Shown here: in pieces, positions 18,935-27,035 of the stretch | Layout: every line of letters starts with the position of its first letter | Position numbering within the stretch: the first letter of the stretch is position 1 | The notes under the pieces: model-generated | Seen by the model: only the letters and a program-made list of their open reading frames with translations | What the model was told of the DNA's origin: nothing | Databases searched by the model: none | Translations under genes and position numbers: made by a program | Assembly: GCA_003280935.1 (NCBI GenBank) | Contig: QCDJ01000003.1 | Coordinates: 1-64,000, forward strand | Length of the DNA stretch: 64,000 nucleotides | Source of the DNA: Prochlorococcus sp. AG-355-B23 | Lineage (GTDB): Bacteria > Cyanobacteriota > Cyanobacteriia > PCC-6307 > Cyanobiaceae | Direction: 5' to 3'

Positions 18935-19321
18935 ATGGAAATAAATAAATTAGTCGATTTAAATAATCTTAGAACTGCTCCTCAACTAAGGGATATTCAA
19001 GCAAAAAAACTTTTGGAGGAACTAGAAGCAAATATTTTTAATGCAGATTGGATAACAATAGGAATAATGGCACCTAGTGATAATAAAGCTATTGAAACAT
19101 TGCAATCAATTTCGAAGAGATATTCCTCAATTAAATTTGGGAATCTAGGTTCCCTTCATGCTGTTGGAGGTGTTTTTTTAAAAGCTAATCAAAAAACTAG
19201 TAATGTTTTTGTCAGATCTGAAAATGGTCTTGGACAAGGAATTTTAATAACATGTCAGTATGACGAAGGTGCTAAAGAATCTAATACTTTTGGACCATTG
19301 CCATTAGATTTTTTTACATAA
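18935..19321 (+). CDS. DUF1824-family protein
   Basis: A 128-residue protein from the ATG at 18935; a longer frame from 18860 would overlap the MIF gene and adds residues with no sign of conservation. NADWITIGIMAPSDNKAIETL, LGSLHAVGGVFLKANQ and GQGILITCQYDEG match the cyanobacteria- and plant-specific DUF1824 fold, of unknown function. It is probably in one transcript with the two genes before it. Confidence 0.75.
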   Translation: MEINKLVDLNNLRTAPQLRDIQAKKLLEELEANIFNADWITIGIMAPSDNKAIETLQSISKRYSSIKFGNLGSLHAVGGVFLKANQKTSNVFVRSENGLGQGILITCQYDEGAKESNTFGPLPLDFFT

Positions 19322-19475
19322 TTAATTCCTCATTTATTTTTATCAAGGATCTATTTTTATGAAGCTTTTTTTTGGATGATATTTTGAGAACTTTGATTTT
19401 TAAATATTTTTTACTTTAAAGCTTTGTTATTATGTCTAGTGGCATTGATCTAAATTTTTCCACTATTACAAATAA

Positions 19476-20345
19476 ATGTTTTTTCAGGATATAATTCAAA
19501 ATTTAAATAATTTTTGGTCAGAACAAGGTTGTTTGATTATGCAGCCATATGATACCGAAAAAGGGGCTGGAACAATGAATCCGCATACTTTTTTAAGGGC
19601 TATTGGACCAGAACCTTGGAGTGTGGCATATGCGGAGCCATGTAGAAGACCTACAGATGGACGTTTTGGCGAAAATCCAAATAGGGCGCAACATTACTTT
19701 CAGTATCAAGTAATAATTAAACCTTCACCGGAAGGAATTCAGGAAAAATATTTGACATCTCTAGAATCTCTTGGGATTAAGCCTAGAAATCATGACATAA
19801 GATTTGTGGAAGATAACTGGGAGTCTCCGACACTTGGAGCCTGGGGTGTAGGTTGGGAAGTTTGGTTGGACGGAATGGAAGTTACTCAATTTACTTATTT
19901 CCAACAATGTGGTGGAATAGATTGTAATCCAATTCCAATCGAAATCACTTATGGATTAGAGAGGATTGCGATGTTTTTGCAGGATAAAGAAAGTATCTGG
20001 GACTTAAATTGGAACAAAGATTTAAACTACAGCGATATTTGGCTTCAATTTGAAAAAAGTCAATGCTCTTATAATTTTACTGAATCTAATCCCGATAATC
20101 TCAGAAAATTATTTGAAATTTATCAAGCCGAGGCAATTTCTTTAATAGAAAAGAAATTAACTTACCCCGCTCTTGATTTTGTTCTGAAATGTAGTCATAC
20201 ATTTAATCTTCTTGATGCTAGAGGAGTAATTTCAGTTACAGATCGTGCACAATATATTGAAAAGATTCGAAAATTAGCAAGAGAAGTTGCATCATCATGG
20301 GTAGATGAAAGAGAATCACTAAACTTTCCATTGATGAAAAATTAA
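19476..20345 (+). CDS. glyQ: Glycyl-tRNA synthetase alpha subunit
   Basis: Catalytic subunit of the alpha2-beta2 bacterial glycyl-tRNA synthetase; the beta subunit (glyS) is not in this window. The start [20 protein letters not shown], the stretch [19 protein letters not shown], and [19 protein letters not shown] are diagnostic. At 289 residues it has full length. Confidence 0.97.
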   Translation: MFFQDIIQNLNNFWSEQGCLIMQPYDTEKGAGTMNPHTFLRAIGPEPWSVAYAEPCRRPTDGRFGENPNRAQHYFQYQVIIKPSPEGIQEKYLTSLESLGIKPRNHDIRFVEDNWESPTLGAWGVGWEVWLDGMEVTQFTYFQQCGGIDCNPIPIEITYGLERIAMFLQDKESIWDLNWNKDLNYSDIWLQFEKSQCSYNFTESNPDNLRKLFEIYQAEAISLIEKKLTYPALDFVLKCSHTFNLLDARGVISVTDRAQYIEKIRKLAREVASSWVDERESLNFPLMKN

Positions 20346-20446
20346 AATATATAACTTGGACAAGAAAAAATTTGTTTGTATCATAAGCTACGTCGAAATG
20401 AAACTTTTATATCTTTCCTTTTCTGTTACGCTCGATACAGTATAGT

Positions 20447-20470
20447 TACCCATTTTTATTGGGTATTTTT
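20447..20470 (+). terminator. Hairpin with T-run between glyQ and the porin gene
   Basis: TACCCA (20447-20452) pairs with TGGGTA (20460-20465) and is followed by five Ts. It directly follows a -10-like TATAGT (20441-20446). It may end glyQ read-through or lie at the very 5' end of the porin leader. A Shine-Dalgarno-like GTGAGGT is present 4-10 bp before the porin ATG. Confidence 0.5.
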
Positions 20471-20483
20471 AGTGTGAGGTAAA

Positions 20484-21743
20484 ATGAAACTCTTCCAACA
20501 AATGTTGGTTGCAGGAGCATCTGTGAGCTTATTAGCTCCAATTGCTGCTCAAGCTTCTGACGTTGTCAACTTAGAAGAAATTAATAGCTACTCTCGTAGC
20601 ACCAATAATCAATCTTCAAGACTTGACAGTAAAACATTCATTAACGAAGTTAGTGAAGATCTTGCAATCCTTAAAGGTCGTGTTGATGGCCTTGAAGTCA
20701 AACAAAATGAAATTGAAGCTGGTGGCTTTTCCGATACAACAGTTTTAGACGGTAAAGCAATTTTCGATATAGGTAGTGTTGATACTGATGACGACACTTA
20801 CACCGGTAAAACACAGTTCATGTATACATATACAATGAACTTAAATACTAGTTTTACTGGTGATGATAATCTCTATACAAGAATTAAGACTGGTAATCAC
20901 TCTTCTTGGTCTAAAACAAAATCTGTTTACAATACATATCTAAGTTCAGGTAACGGTAATGGAGATACCCTTAAAGTTGATAAACTTTGGTACACAACTC
21001 CAGTTGGTGACACCAATCATACTGTAACTTTCGGTCCAAAGATCGAAAACTACTATATGCATGCAACAACTCCTTCAATATATGAACCAGTGTTGAAGGC
21101 ATTTACTCTTGGAGGTAATGCAGCTGGTTATGGTGCAAGTACAAGTCCAGGAGCTGGTTGGGCTTATACTGCAGATAACGGTTTTGCAGTTAGTTCTAAC
21201 ATTACATCCAAAAACCCTGTCTTAACTGATGAAGCTAAACAAAGTTGGGCAACTCAAATTGGGTATACAAAGTCTAATTATTCTGTTTCTGCTCTAGTTA
21301 ACATGAAATATAATGGCTGGACTGACTCTTATTTCATGACAACCGATGGAAAAGCAAGATCAGGTGACGGTAATAGTACTAACTATGCTTTAAGAGCTTG
21401 GTGGAGACCAATAGATTCATCTACTGCTGTTCCTTCTATTTCAGTTGGTTATGATACCTCAGAAACCGATGCATCATCAAACTCAAATACAACTGCTTAT
21501 TTCGTTGGACTTAACTGGACTGACGTAATCAATGCTGATGATAAAATTGGCTTAGCATTTGGTCAGCCTCAAAAAGTTGAAGGAGAAACTGTTGATCCTT
21601 TCTTGTATGAAATTTACTATAAGTATAAAGTAAATGATTCAGTTTCAATTACTCCAACAATATTCGGTGGAACTTCCAAAAACTCCAGTGATGCGGAAGC
21701 TGATATGACAGGTTACCTTTTACAAACCACATTCAAATTCTAA
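20484..21743 (+). CDS. som: Outer-membrane porin (cyanobacterial Som/iron-uptake porin type)
   Basis: A 419-residue beta-barrel porin. The signal peptide is MKLFQQMLVAGASVSLLAPI, with cleavage after AAQA. Next comes a short coiled segment (FINEVSEDLAILKGRVDGLE) in place of a full SLH domain. About 300 residues of alternating strands follow, ending in the C-terminal aromatic TTFKF that signals BAM assembly. Related cyanobacterial porins pass inorganic ions including iron. A strong terminator follows. Codon use is cleaner than its neighbours, in line with high expression. Confidence 0.88.
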   Translation: MKLFQQMLVAGASVSLLAPIAAQASDVVNLEEINSYSRSTNNQSSRLDSKTFINEVSEDLAILKGRVDGLEVKQNEIEAGGFSDTTVLDGKAIFDIGSVDTDDDTYTGKTQFMYTYTMNLNTSFTGDDNLYTRIKTGNHSSWSKTKSVYNTYLSSGNGNGDTLKVDKLWYTTPVGDTNHTVTFGPKIENYYMHATTPSIYEPVLKAFTLGGNAAGYGASTSPGAGWAYTADNGFAVSSNITSKNPVLTDEAKQSWATQIGYTKSNYSVSALVNMKYNGWTDSYFMTTDGKARSGDGNSTNYALRAWWRPIDSSTAVPSISVGYDTSETDASSNSNTTAYFVGLNWTDVINADDKIGLAFGQPQKVEGETVDPFLYEIYYKYKVNDSVSITPTIFGGTSKNSSDAEADMTGYLLQTTFKF

Positions 21744-21756
21744 ATTTTTTTTGAAT

Positions 21757-21788
21757 AAAAAATGCCCCTTTTATAGGGGTTTTTTTTT
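21757..21788 (+). terminator. Rho-independent terminator after the porin gene
   Basis: The stem CCCCT/AGGGG is extended by A-T pairs, with a nine-T tail (21780-21788), 14 bp after the porin stop. The remaining AT-rich stretch to 21944 shows no convincing gene. Confidence 0.85.
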
Positions 21789-21944
21789 GCCTATTAAAAA
21801 TATTGATTGAAGAAATTTAACTAAAATAGTTGAACAATAATTAGATTATTTAAATTTCTCAAAAATTTTAGAAATAGCTATAAAAATTAGATATATTTCA
21901 ATGTTTCATTATATAAAACATAGATTTTTTTAATCTTTTTTGAA

Positions 21945-22172
21945 TCACCAGCAGTTTTCTCCTTCGCCAACTGGGATACAAGTGCTCGATTTAGCGGCTT
22001 CATCCGCAATTTTTTGAGCATCTTCATCTAGAAGAAATTCTGCATCAATTGACATGTCTGTATTCCATTCTTTAAGACCCCCTAAATCTTTTTCTCCTCC
22101 ACTAACAGGAGATGAGATTGCTAGCGCACTAGTAGCAGCTATAAATATTGCAATTGAACTTTTTCTAGGCAT
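21945..22172 (-). CDS. Small secreted hypothetical protein
   Basis: A 75-residue protein with a signal peptide (MPRKSSIAIFIAATSALAIS, then SPVSGG) and a short acidic mature part ending CIPVGEGENCW. The two C-terminal cysteines could form a disulfide in the periplasm. No family is recognised. Confidence 0.6.
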   Translation of the reverse strand: MPRKSSIAIFIAATSALAISSPVSGGEKDLGGLKEWNTDMSIDAEFLLDEDAQKIADEAAKSSTCIPVGEGENCW

Positions 22173-22245
22173 TTTTTAATTATGGTATATGAATTATCTT
22201 ATATATTTCTAAAAACTTTTTCTTTTTGTTGTATAAAATGTTCTA

Positions 22246-22911
22246 CTAATTACCTAACATTCTTAATAAATTTGAATAGGATTTGAAAATTAAATCAACC
22301 TCATCTGTTCTGCCGTATTTTGCTAGGAGTCCTCTTGCTCCGGCATCAAGATCAAATAAATATTCCCTTTCTTCAGCTGATTTAACATAACTTTCTATCC
22401 AGCCTACGCATACTAATCTTTCGCCACTGATTACTTCATTTACTGAATGCAAGTAGGAACTTGGATATATTATCATCTCTCCAGAATTTAATTTAAATTT
22501 CTCTTCTGAATTCATTGTTTCAATGATTAATTCTCCTCCTTCATAAAAATCTTTATTCGTTAATGAAAGGGTAAAAGATAAATCTGATCTACCAGAAGAC
22601 ATGAATGGATTGTCAATATGTCTCCCATAATGCATTTGATTTGAAGATTTTGTGAACATTATTCCATGTATTCTTTTAGGTAAAGAAAAACTTTTTATTA
22701 ATTGGCTGGAAAGGATTTTTTTATTAACTATTTGAGCGTTGTTTTTTGATACTTCAGTATTTCTATTTAGTTGCAAATTATTTTTTACCATTGACGCATG
22801 ACTACCAGCAGTTTTTTTCCCATCTTCCCAATCTTGAGTTGCTTCTTCTAATTCTTTCTTTATAAAGTTAATTTCTTCAGCATTTAGTAACTGATGAGTT
22901 AAATAATTCAT
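22246..22911 (-). CDS. piuC: PKHD-type Fe(II)/2-oxoglutarate dioxygenase, PiuC-like
   Basis: Predicted non-haem iron dioxygenase of about 221 residues, started here at the ATG (22911) rather than an upstream TTG. The iron ligands are HYGRHIDNPFM (HxD) and YLHSVNEV (distal His), with the 2-oxoglutarate-binding Arg in SGERLVCVGWIES. PiuC homologues are often tied to iron uptake. Here the gene is divergent from futA, sharing about 100 bp of promoter. The substrate is unknown. Confidence 0.85.
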   Translation of the reverse strand: MNYLTHQLLNAEEINFIKKELEEATQDWEDGKKTAGSHASMVKNNLQLNRNTEVSKNNAQIVNKKILSSQLIKSFSLPKRIHGIMFTKSSNQMHYGRHIDNPFMSSGRSDLSFTLSLTNKDFYEGGELIIETMNSEEKFKLNSGEMIIYPSSYLHSVNEVISGERLVCVGWIESYVKSAEEREYLFDLDAGARGLLAKYGRTDEVDLIFKSYSNLLRMLGN

Positions 22912-22987
22912 GAGCAATATAAAAAATGATACATCTTTGTGTATAGAAGGTCGCTTTTAAGGATTTTACAGTTTTGATAAGTATAAA

Positions 22988-23001
22988 GTAACCATAGATA
23001 C
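22988..23001. promoter_or_regulatory. Possible NtcA-type box between piuC and futA
   Basis: A perfect GTA-N8-TAC palindrome (the NtcA consensus form) lies between divergent genes. On the minus strand a TAN3T-type -10 (TAAAAT) follows 19 bp later, close to the canonical 20-24, so it would suit activation of piuC. Relative to futA it is only 12 bp from the start, which would suit repression. In such AT-rich DNA this pattern arises by chance, so confidence is low. Confidence 0.3.
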
Positions 23002-23013
23002 TAATTTGAAAAA

Positions 23014-24036
23014 GTGCAAAAACTCAAAAAACTATTTTATACAGCACTAACATGTACATTTTTAATGAATGTAAATATCCCTGTTAATTCAACAGAAAAA
23101 GAAGTCAAAGTTTATTCTGGTAGACATTACAACACAGATAGAAATGTTTATAAAAAATTTGCAGAAGAAACAGGAATTAAAGTCAGGTTAATAGAAGCTG
23201 CAGGAATATCTTTAATTGAAAGATTAAAAAGAGAAGGGAAAAATTCTCAAGCAGATTTAATATTGCTAGTAGATGCAGCAAGAATAACTAATGCAGCAAA
23301 AGCTGGATTACTGCAACCAATAAAATCTTCAAATTTAGAAAATGATGTTCCTATTGGATTAAAAGATCCAAATAAGGAATGGTATGCATTAACAAGAAGA
23401 GTAAGGGTCATGATAGCTAATCCAAAAGTAGTAGATGTTAGCAAGATTAATGATTACACTGATTTGGCTGATCCTTCTTTAAAAGGGAAAGTATGTTTAA
23501 GAAATAGAAAAAGTCCATATAATCAATCTTTAGTTGCCAATCAAATAATTAACAAAGGTGAATCAGAAACTAAATCTTGGTTAAGCGGGATGATTTCAAA
23601 CGTTTCAAAACCATTTTTCCCAGGGGATATTGCAATAATTAGAGCAGTTTCTAAGAAAAAATGTGGAGTAGGAATTGTTAACCATTACTATGTAGCAAGA
23701 ATGTTAGCAGGTGTTAATGGAAGGAGAGATGCTTTATATGCGAAAAAAACAAAGGTCCTCACACCTAATCCTGCTCACGTAAATATTAGTGCTGGTGGTG
23801 TGGCAAAATACGCAACAAATAAAAATGAAGCTATTCAGTTGCTTGAATTCTTAGCATCTCCGGAAGGAAGTAAAGGTTTAGCTGCACCAACTTTTGAACA
23901 TCCTTTGAAGGAAGTTAATCAGAATGAAATAGTAAGGAATTTTGGAGAGTTTATACCTGATAGTGTTACTGTAGAAGACCTTGGAGAAAAAAATTCTCTA
24001 GCTATTAAATTGATGAAAGATGCAGGGTGGAATTAA
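23014..24036 (+). CDS. futA: Fe(III) ABC transporter substrate-binding protein
   Basis: A 340-residue periplasmic iron-binding protein of the FutA/IdiA family. It has a GTG start, signal peptide residues 1-26 (LFYTALTCTFLMNVNIPVNS), a mature start KEVKVYSGRHYNTD, and the paired iron-ligand tyrosines in VNHYYVARM. The permease and ATPase genes are not nearby, as is usual in Prochlorococcus. It is a classic iron-stress protein and fits the isiB/pcb/porin neighbourhood. Confidence 0.93.
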   Translation: MQKLKKLFYTALTCTFLMNVNIPVNSTEKEVKVYSGRHYNTDRNVYKKFAEETGIKVRLIEAAGISLIERLKREGKNSQADLILLVDAARITNAAKAGLLQPIKSSNLENDVPIGLKDPNKEWYALTRRVRVMIANPKVVDVSKINDYTDLADPSLKGKVCLRNRKSPYNQSLVANQIINKGESETKSWLSGMISNVSKPFFPGDIAIIRAVSKKKCGVGIVNHYYVARMLAGVNGRRDALYAKKTKVLTPNPAHVNISAGGVAKYATNKNEAIQLLEFLASPEGSKGLAAPTFEHPLKEVNQNEIVRNFGEFIPDSVTVEDLGEKNSLAIKLMKDAGWN

Positions 24037-24098
24037 AAATTAAGATAATAAGATAGAGCCAAGTTTACTTTTTTATTTTGTGCATACTTTAAATATAC

Positions 24099-24183
24099 GG
24101 AGAGGTGGCTGAGTGGTCGAAAGCGAACGACTCGAAATCGTTTAATAGGAAACTATTCGTGGGTTCGAATCCCACCCTCTCCG
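24099..24183 (+). tRNA. trnS-CGA: tRNA-Ser (anticodon CGA)
   Basis: An 85-nt cloverleaf with a seven-pair acceptor stem (GGAGAGG with CCTCTCC, G discriminator). The D-arm is GCTGAGTGGTCGAAAGC. The anticodon loop CTCGAAA gives anticodon CGA (reads UCG), followed by a long class II variable arm and the T-arm GTGGGTTCGAATCCCAC. There is no encoded CCA. Confidence 0.97.
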
Positions 24184-24220
24184 TTAATTTATCGTTTCAG
24201 GAAGTCCTAAAAATAAAATA

Positions 24221-24242
24221 AGAGGGCATTTATTTGCCCTCT
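24221..24242. terminator. Strong hairpin downstream of tRNA-Ser
   Basis: AGAGGGCA and TGCCCTCT form an eight-pair stem with a six-base loop. The plus side has no clear T-run (cttcgag follows). The minus side has a T-rich tail. It may be a tRNA transcript end or a processing barrier. Confidence 0.5.
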
Positions 24243-24269
24243 TCGAGTCTTATGCACCTCGCTGACACA

Positions 24270-24428
24270 AAGTCGATGAAGTGCTTTTAACTCCTGAATT
24301 ATTTCTACTCCTACTTAATTGGAAAATATAGTCGCGTCAACCGCAAAGCACTAATACTCGGGTATTAATACTCTATTAATTTCAGTTGAATAAGAGGATA
24401 ATTAAGGAGTAGAGATATAGGAGGTTTT
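24270..24428 (+). promoter_or_regulatory. Possible structured 5' leader of the small gene at 24429, with strong ribosome-binding site
   Basis: The stretch has no long frame. GCAC and GTGC bracket a short hairpin near 24252-24282, and a near-consensus Shine-Dalgarno AGGAGG lies 4-5 bp before the ATG at 24429. Such strong sites are rare in this window. The region could be a leader or a small RNA; the evidence is limited to these features. Confidence 0.35.
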
Positions 24429-24587
24429 ATGAGACTTACCACTCCATTCACTGCCCTTAGAAATGCGACTTCAGATATTTGGAGAATGCATGATTTTAAT
24501 TATCAACTACCAAAAGATCAAAGACAAGATTATTGGGAAAAAGAATGCAAAGACTACCCAACAAGTTCTCATTGCAAAGTTTACTAA
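24429..24587 (+). CDS. Small conserved-looking hypothetical protein
   Basis: A 52-residue protein beginning MRLTTPFTALRNATSDIWRM and ending in a charged, Cys-containing tail (YWEKECKDYPTSSHCKVY). It is supported by the ATG with strong AGGAGG site, a normal stop, and a terminator 25 bp after it, which together make a compact one-gene unit. No family is recognised. The two cysteines could bind metal or form a disulfide. Confidence 0.65.
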   Translation: MRLTTPFTALRNATSDIWRMHDFNYQLPKDQRQDYWEKECKDYPTSSHCKVY

Positions 24588-24609
24588 AGCTAATATAAAC
24601 TCAAGACGT

Positions 24610-24638
24610 TAAAAAGGCCCTTTTGAGGGTCTTTTCTT
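24610..24638 (+). terminator. Terminator after the 52-aa gene
   Basis: AAAAGGCCCT pairs with AGGGTCTTTT (one G-U pair) across a four-base loop and runs into a T-rich tail, 25 bp after the stop. Confidence 0.75.
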
Positions 24639-24680
24639 CTAAGTAAGTAGATATTCTTTTAGTATAAAAATAAAGAGAAT

Positions 24681-25286
24681 ATGACTGTTAATAATTCAAT
24701 ATCTAAATATGATTGGCAATACATCCTAAGCGCATCTCTTTTAATTTCAGTTTTTATACTTACAGATATAATTAGAGTTATTGATAAAGAATATTTTTAC
24801 TTTGTACCAAAATTAATTAGTGATCAACCTTATAGGATTTTCACATCAATCCTAGTTCATGCAGATTTAAATCATTTATTGTCAAATATTGGTGGAATAA
24901 TCATTACTAGATATTTTTTGATGAGACTTGGAATAGAAAGCAGATTTTTTTATCTGAAATTTATTTTAATTTGTTCTTTTTTGAATTTTTTTATTATCTG
25001 GGTTTACGAAAAGATTTTATTGTACTTTCTTAATTTCTATCCGAACTATGCCGCTTTAGGATTTAGTGGAATAATTTATGCTTTATTTGGATTCTTACTG
25101 TTAACGTCTTTTTATGGAAAGAGTCACTTTTTAGGCAAAAAAATTGGTTTAAAATCCAATTACCAAGTGCAAAAAATGTCAAAGACAATATGCCTTATAG
25201 GTTTGATTCTCTCATTTTTGCCAGGGGTAAGTTTGTTAGGTCATTTAAGTGGATTTATTGCAGGGTGTTTTTTATTCTTGATCTAA
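24681..25286 (+). CDS. Rhomboid-family intramembrane serine protease
   Basis: A 201-residue membrane protein with six helices. It has the rhomboid landmarks: HADLNHLLSNIGG (helix 2), catalytic Ser in AALGFSGIIYALFG, and catalytic His in LLGHLSGFIAG. The first helix (residues 16-36) and the PYRIFTSILVHA loop fit the family. The proteolytic centre appears intact. The substrate is unknown. Confidence 0.88.
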   Translation: MTVNNSISKYDWQYILSASLLISVFILTDIIRVIDKEYFYFVPKLISDQPYRIFTSILVHADLNHLLSNIGGIIITRYFLMRLGIESRFFYLKFILICSFLNFFIIWVYEKILLYFLNFYPNYAALGFSGIIYALFGFLLLTSFYGKSHFLGKKIGLKSNYQVQKMSKTICLIGLILSFLPGVSLLGHLSGFIAGCFLFLI

Positions 25287-25357
25287 ATAAGATAATTCTT
25301 TTTTGATCGAATTAAGTAGATATTTATCCAGATATCCAATTTTTTTTTACTTTTAAA

Positions 25358-25444
25358 CTATTCAATTTTGATATCGAAAGTAACTACTATTCCAATACTT
25401 ATAAGCAGTAGTCCAATCGCAATTTGGGGTGAAGGTAATACCAT
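25358..25444 (-). CDS. Candidate 28-residue single-helix membrane peptide
   Basis: The frame reads MVLPSPQIAIGLLLISIGIV and ends VTFDIKIE, one hydrophobic helix with a polar tail. ATG start and TAG stop are clean, and the composition is like small thylakoid subunits, but it matches none that I recognise. Chance is possible at this length. Confidence 0.4.
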   Translation of the reverse strand: MVLPSPQIAIGLLLISIGIVVTFDIKIE

Positions 25445-25537
25445 ATAAGACTTATTTGCAATCACTCTATCGAATCTTACCCAGTAACGATGAAAGATTG
25501 AGTAATATTAACTCTGAATAAAGCATCACCTTAAAAA

Positions 25538-25732
25538 ATGGCAAAAGTAGAAAATGATCTTGATATATATTATGCAGTTGGGAATGCAAATACTCAAAGA
25601 CAAGAAAACGAACTTGCAGCAATTATGAAAAAACGTAATTCTGCAGGATGGAAGTTGATCTCAACAAGCACTGCAATAGTAGATACTAAAAACCAGTTTT
25701 CAAATCTTTATCTATTTTGGGAAAAGAAATAG
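25538..25732 (+). CDS. Small DUF4177-like protein
   Basis: A 64-residue soluble protein. The C-terminal half (RNSAGWKLISTSTAIVD...FSNLYLFWEKK) has the DUF4177 pattern: GWxLxS, a variable part, then a strand ending in an aromatic and a basic residue. The function of the family is unknown. Confidence 0.6.
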   Translation: MAKVENDLDIYYAVGNANTQRQENELAAIMKKRNSAGWKLISTSTAIVDTKNQFSNLYLFWEKK

Positions 25733-25792
25733 CAAACAATACTTTAGATAATTTATACCTTTTTAAAATAAATCATATAAATCAGAAACTCG

Positions 25793-25936
25793 TCACACAT
25801 TAATCTCTGATAAGTAAAGACCCCTCTTCTGTATAAGTTTTTTTAATTTATTTATGTCAAGAAATGAAAAACTGGCACATGTGACAGTTAAGTAACATTC
25901 CATGCAACGCTCCCACGAAAAAGAATTTAATGGCAT
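25793..25936 (-). CDS. Small Cys-containing hypothetical protein
   Basis: A 47-residue frame, beginning MPLNSFSWERCMECYLTVTC and ending KLIQKRGLYLSEINV, with ATG and TGA. The cluster of three cysteines and a WERC motif looks non-random. It starts back to back with the Yfr2-like RNA, and the intervening TATTTTATAG can act as a -10 in both directions. Confidence 0.45.
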   Translation of the reverse strand: MPLNSFSWERCMECYLTVTCASFSFLDINKLKKLIQKRGLYLSEINV

Positions 25937-25951
25937 ATTTTATAGTTGTGT

Positions 25952-26042
25952 GAAGGAGTGGTTTTACTGAAGAAGTGGAAACAAGGAAACACTTGATTTT
26001 GTAAAACTATAAAAGACCCCATTATCAGGGGTTTTTTTTTTG
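25952..26042 (+). ncRNA. yfr2-like: Yfr2-family (Cyano-1 motif) small RNA
   Basis: A free-standing RNA of about 90 nt. A -10-like TATAGT lies at 25941-25946. The 5' domain folds as an outer stem (GGTTTTAC with GTAAAACT) enclosing an inner stem AAGTG/CACTT whose loop carries GAAACAAGGAAA. As I recall it, this doubled GGAAACA element is the hallmark of the cyanobacterial Yfr2-5/Cyano-1 RNAs. It ends in a perfect terminator (CCCC..GGGG plus ten Ts). The target is unknown for this copy. Confidence 0.75.
26014..26042 (+). terminator. Terminator of the Yfr2-like RNA
   Basis: GACCCC pairs with GGGGTT around the loop ATTATCA, then ten Ts. It forms the 3' end of the small RNA. The region from 26043 to 26225 after it shows no gene. 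Confidence 0.85.
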
Positions 26043-26225
26043 CAAATTATTTGCTTCTATTCACTTTCCTACGTCTTCACAAGTATTCTTTAATAACAAA
26101 ATTTGATGATATACAAAAAGAGTTGATTTCTAAATATTTCCTGCTTGGCTCTATAATTTTTCCTGTAGGAAAAGATGTTATTTGCCCTCTACTTTTTTGA
26201 TAACCATTTGTAATCTTAATCTTAA

Positions 26226-26774
26226 ATGAATAGAAAAGATATAAATTTTAAATCAGTAATATTTAAATTATTTTTTACCTATTTAGGGGTTTATTTTCTT
26301 GCTCTAATATTCAAATATACCTATGATCTTGAATCCCTATTTAATAATATTCAATACAAATATTTGATTGCTTTTAATATATTTTCTATATTTTTAGGCC
26401 TTCCATTATCAATTATTTTTGATTTCATCTTAATAAAGATTTTTGGGTTGAATTATGTTTTATTTTTTTCTCCTGCTTTAACTGTTTTAAGTGTAATTCA
26501 AGTTCTTATCTTAAGAAAAATTAAATTTAAATTTTCTAGAAATATATTATTTTTAAAAAAACCAGAAAAAAATAATCTTTATAAATTTTTTGACAATATT
26601 ACTTTTAGATCTTTTTATATTTTAATCATAAGATCATTCCCAATCATTCCTCATGTTTTGGGAAGCTATATCATTGCCTCATCAAAAATCAAAAAGAAAG
26701 TTATTCTAATTAACACATTTTTAGGATCATTTTTTTATTACGTTTTTCTTTATCTAATAATAGGTAATGTTTAG
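26226..26774 (+). CDS. VTT-domain (SNARE-associated/TVP38-like) membrane protein
   Basis: A 182-residue polytopic protein with about five helices. The segment FNIFSIFLGLPLSIIFDFI, the late RSFPIIPHVLGSYIIASSKI (arginine plus Pro-rich helix) and the closing LINTFLGSFFYYVFLYLIIG fit the VTT/DedA-like fold of TVP38/YdjX proteins. It is highly AT-rich. The function is unknown; lipid scrambling or efflux is suggested for the superfamily. Confidence 0.6.
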   Translation: MNRKDINFKSVIFKLFFTYLGVYFLALIFKYTYDLESLFNNIQYKYLIAFNIFSIFLGLPLSIIFDFILIKIFGLNYVLFFSPALTVLSVIQVLILRKIKFKFSRNILFLKKPEKNNLYKFFDNITFRSFYILIIRSFPIIPHVLGSYIIASSKIKKKVILINTFLGSFFYYVFLYLIIGNV

Positions 26775-26780
26775 TGATTT

Positions 26781-27035
26781 TTATTTTTCCCAAAATGGGT
26801 CTGTAGTCAAAGAGACCTCTAATTTACATTTTTTATTATTTTTAATTTCACTAATACAAGCCCTTACTGTTTCACCATTTACATCAATTTCACAGGCTCC
26901 ACAACTTCCTGTGAGGCAGCCAGTAGGAATTTCTAAACCCGCTTTTTCAGCAGAAGAAAACCAGTCATCTCCCTCTGAAACAAATGTTTCTTTATTGTTT
27001 GGCCATATTACTTTTATATTTTTTGTTTCTTTCAA
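26781..27035 (-). CDS. Plant-type [2Fe-2S] ferredoxin
   Basis: An 84-residue ferredoxin. Three cluster cysteines are in GCLTGSCGACEIDVNG (CX5CX2C) and the fourth is in VRACISEIK. The spacing after the third is shorter than in photosynthetic PetF, and the start lacks PetF's first segment, so this is a specialised short ferredoxin. Its start overlaps cobQ's stop region by 4 bp, which suggests translation coupling and perhaps an electron-donor role in the corrin branch; the latter is inference. Confidence 0.85.
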   Translation of the reverse strand: MKETKNIKVIWPNNKETFVSEGDDWFSSAEKAGLEIPTGCLTGSCGACEIDVNGETVRACISEIKNNKKCKLEVSLTTDPFWEK

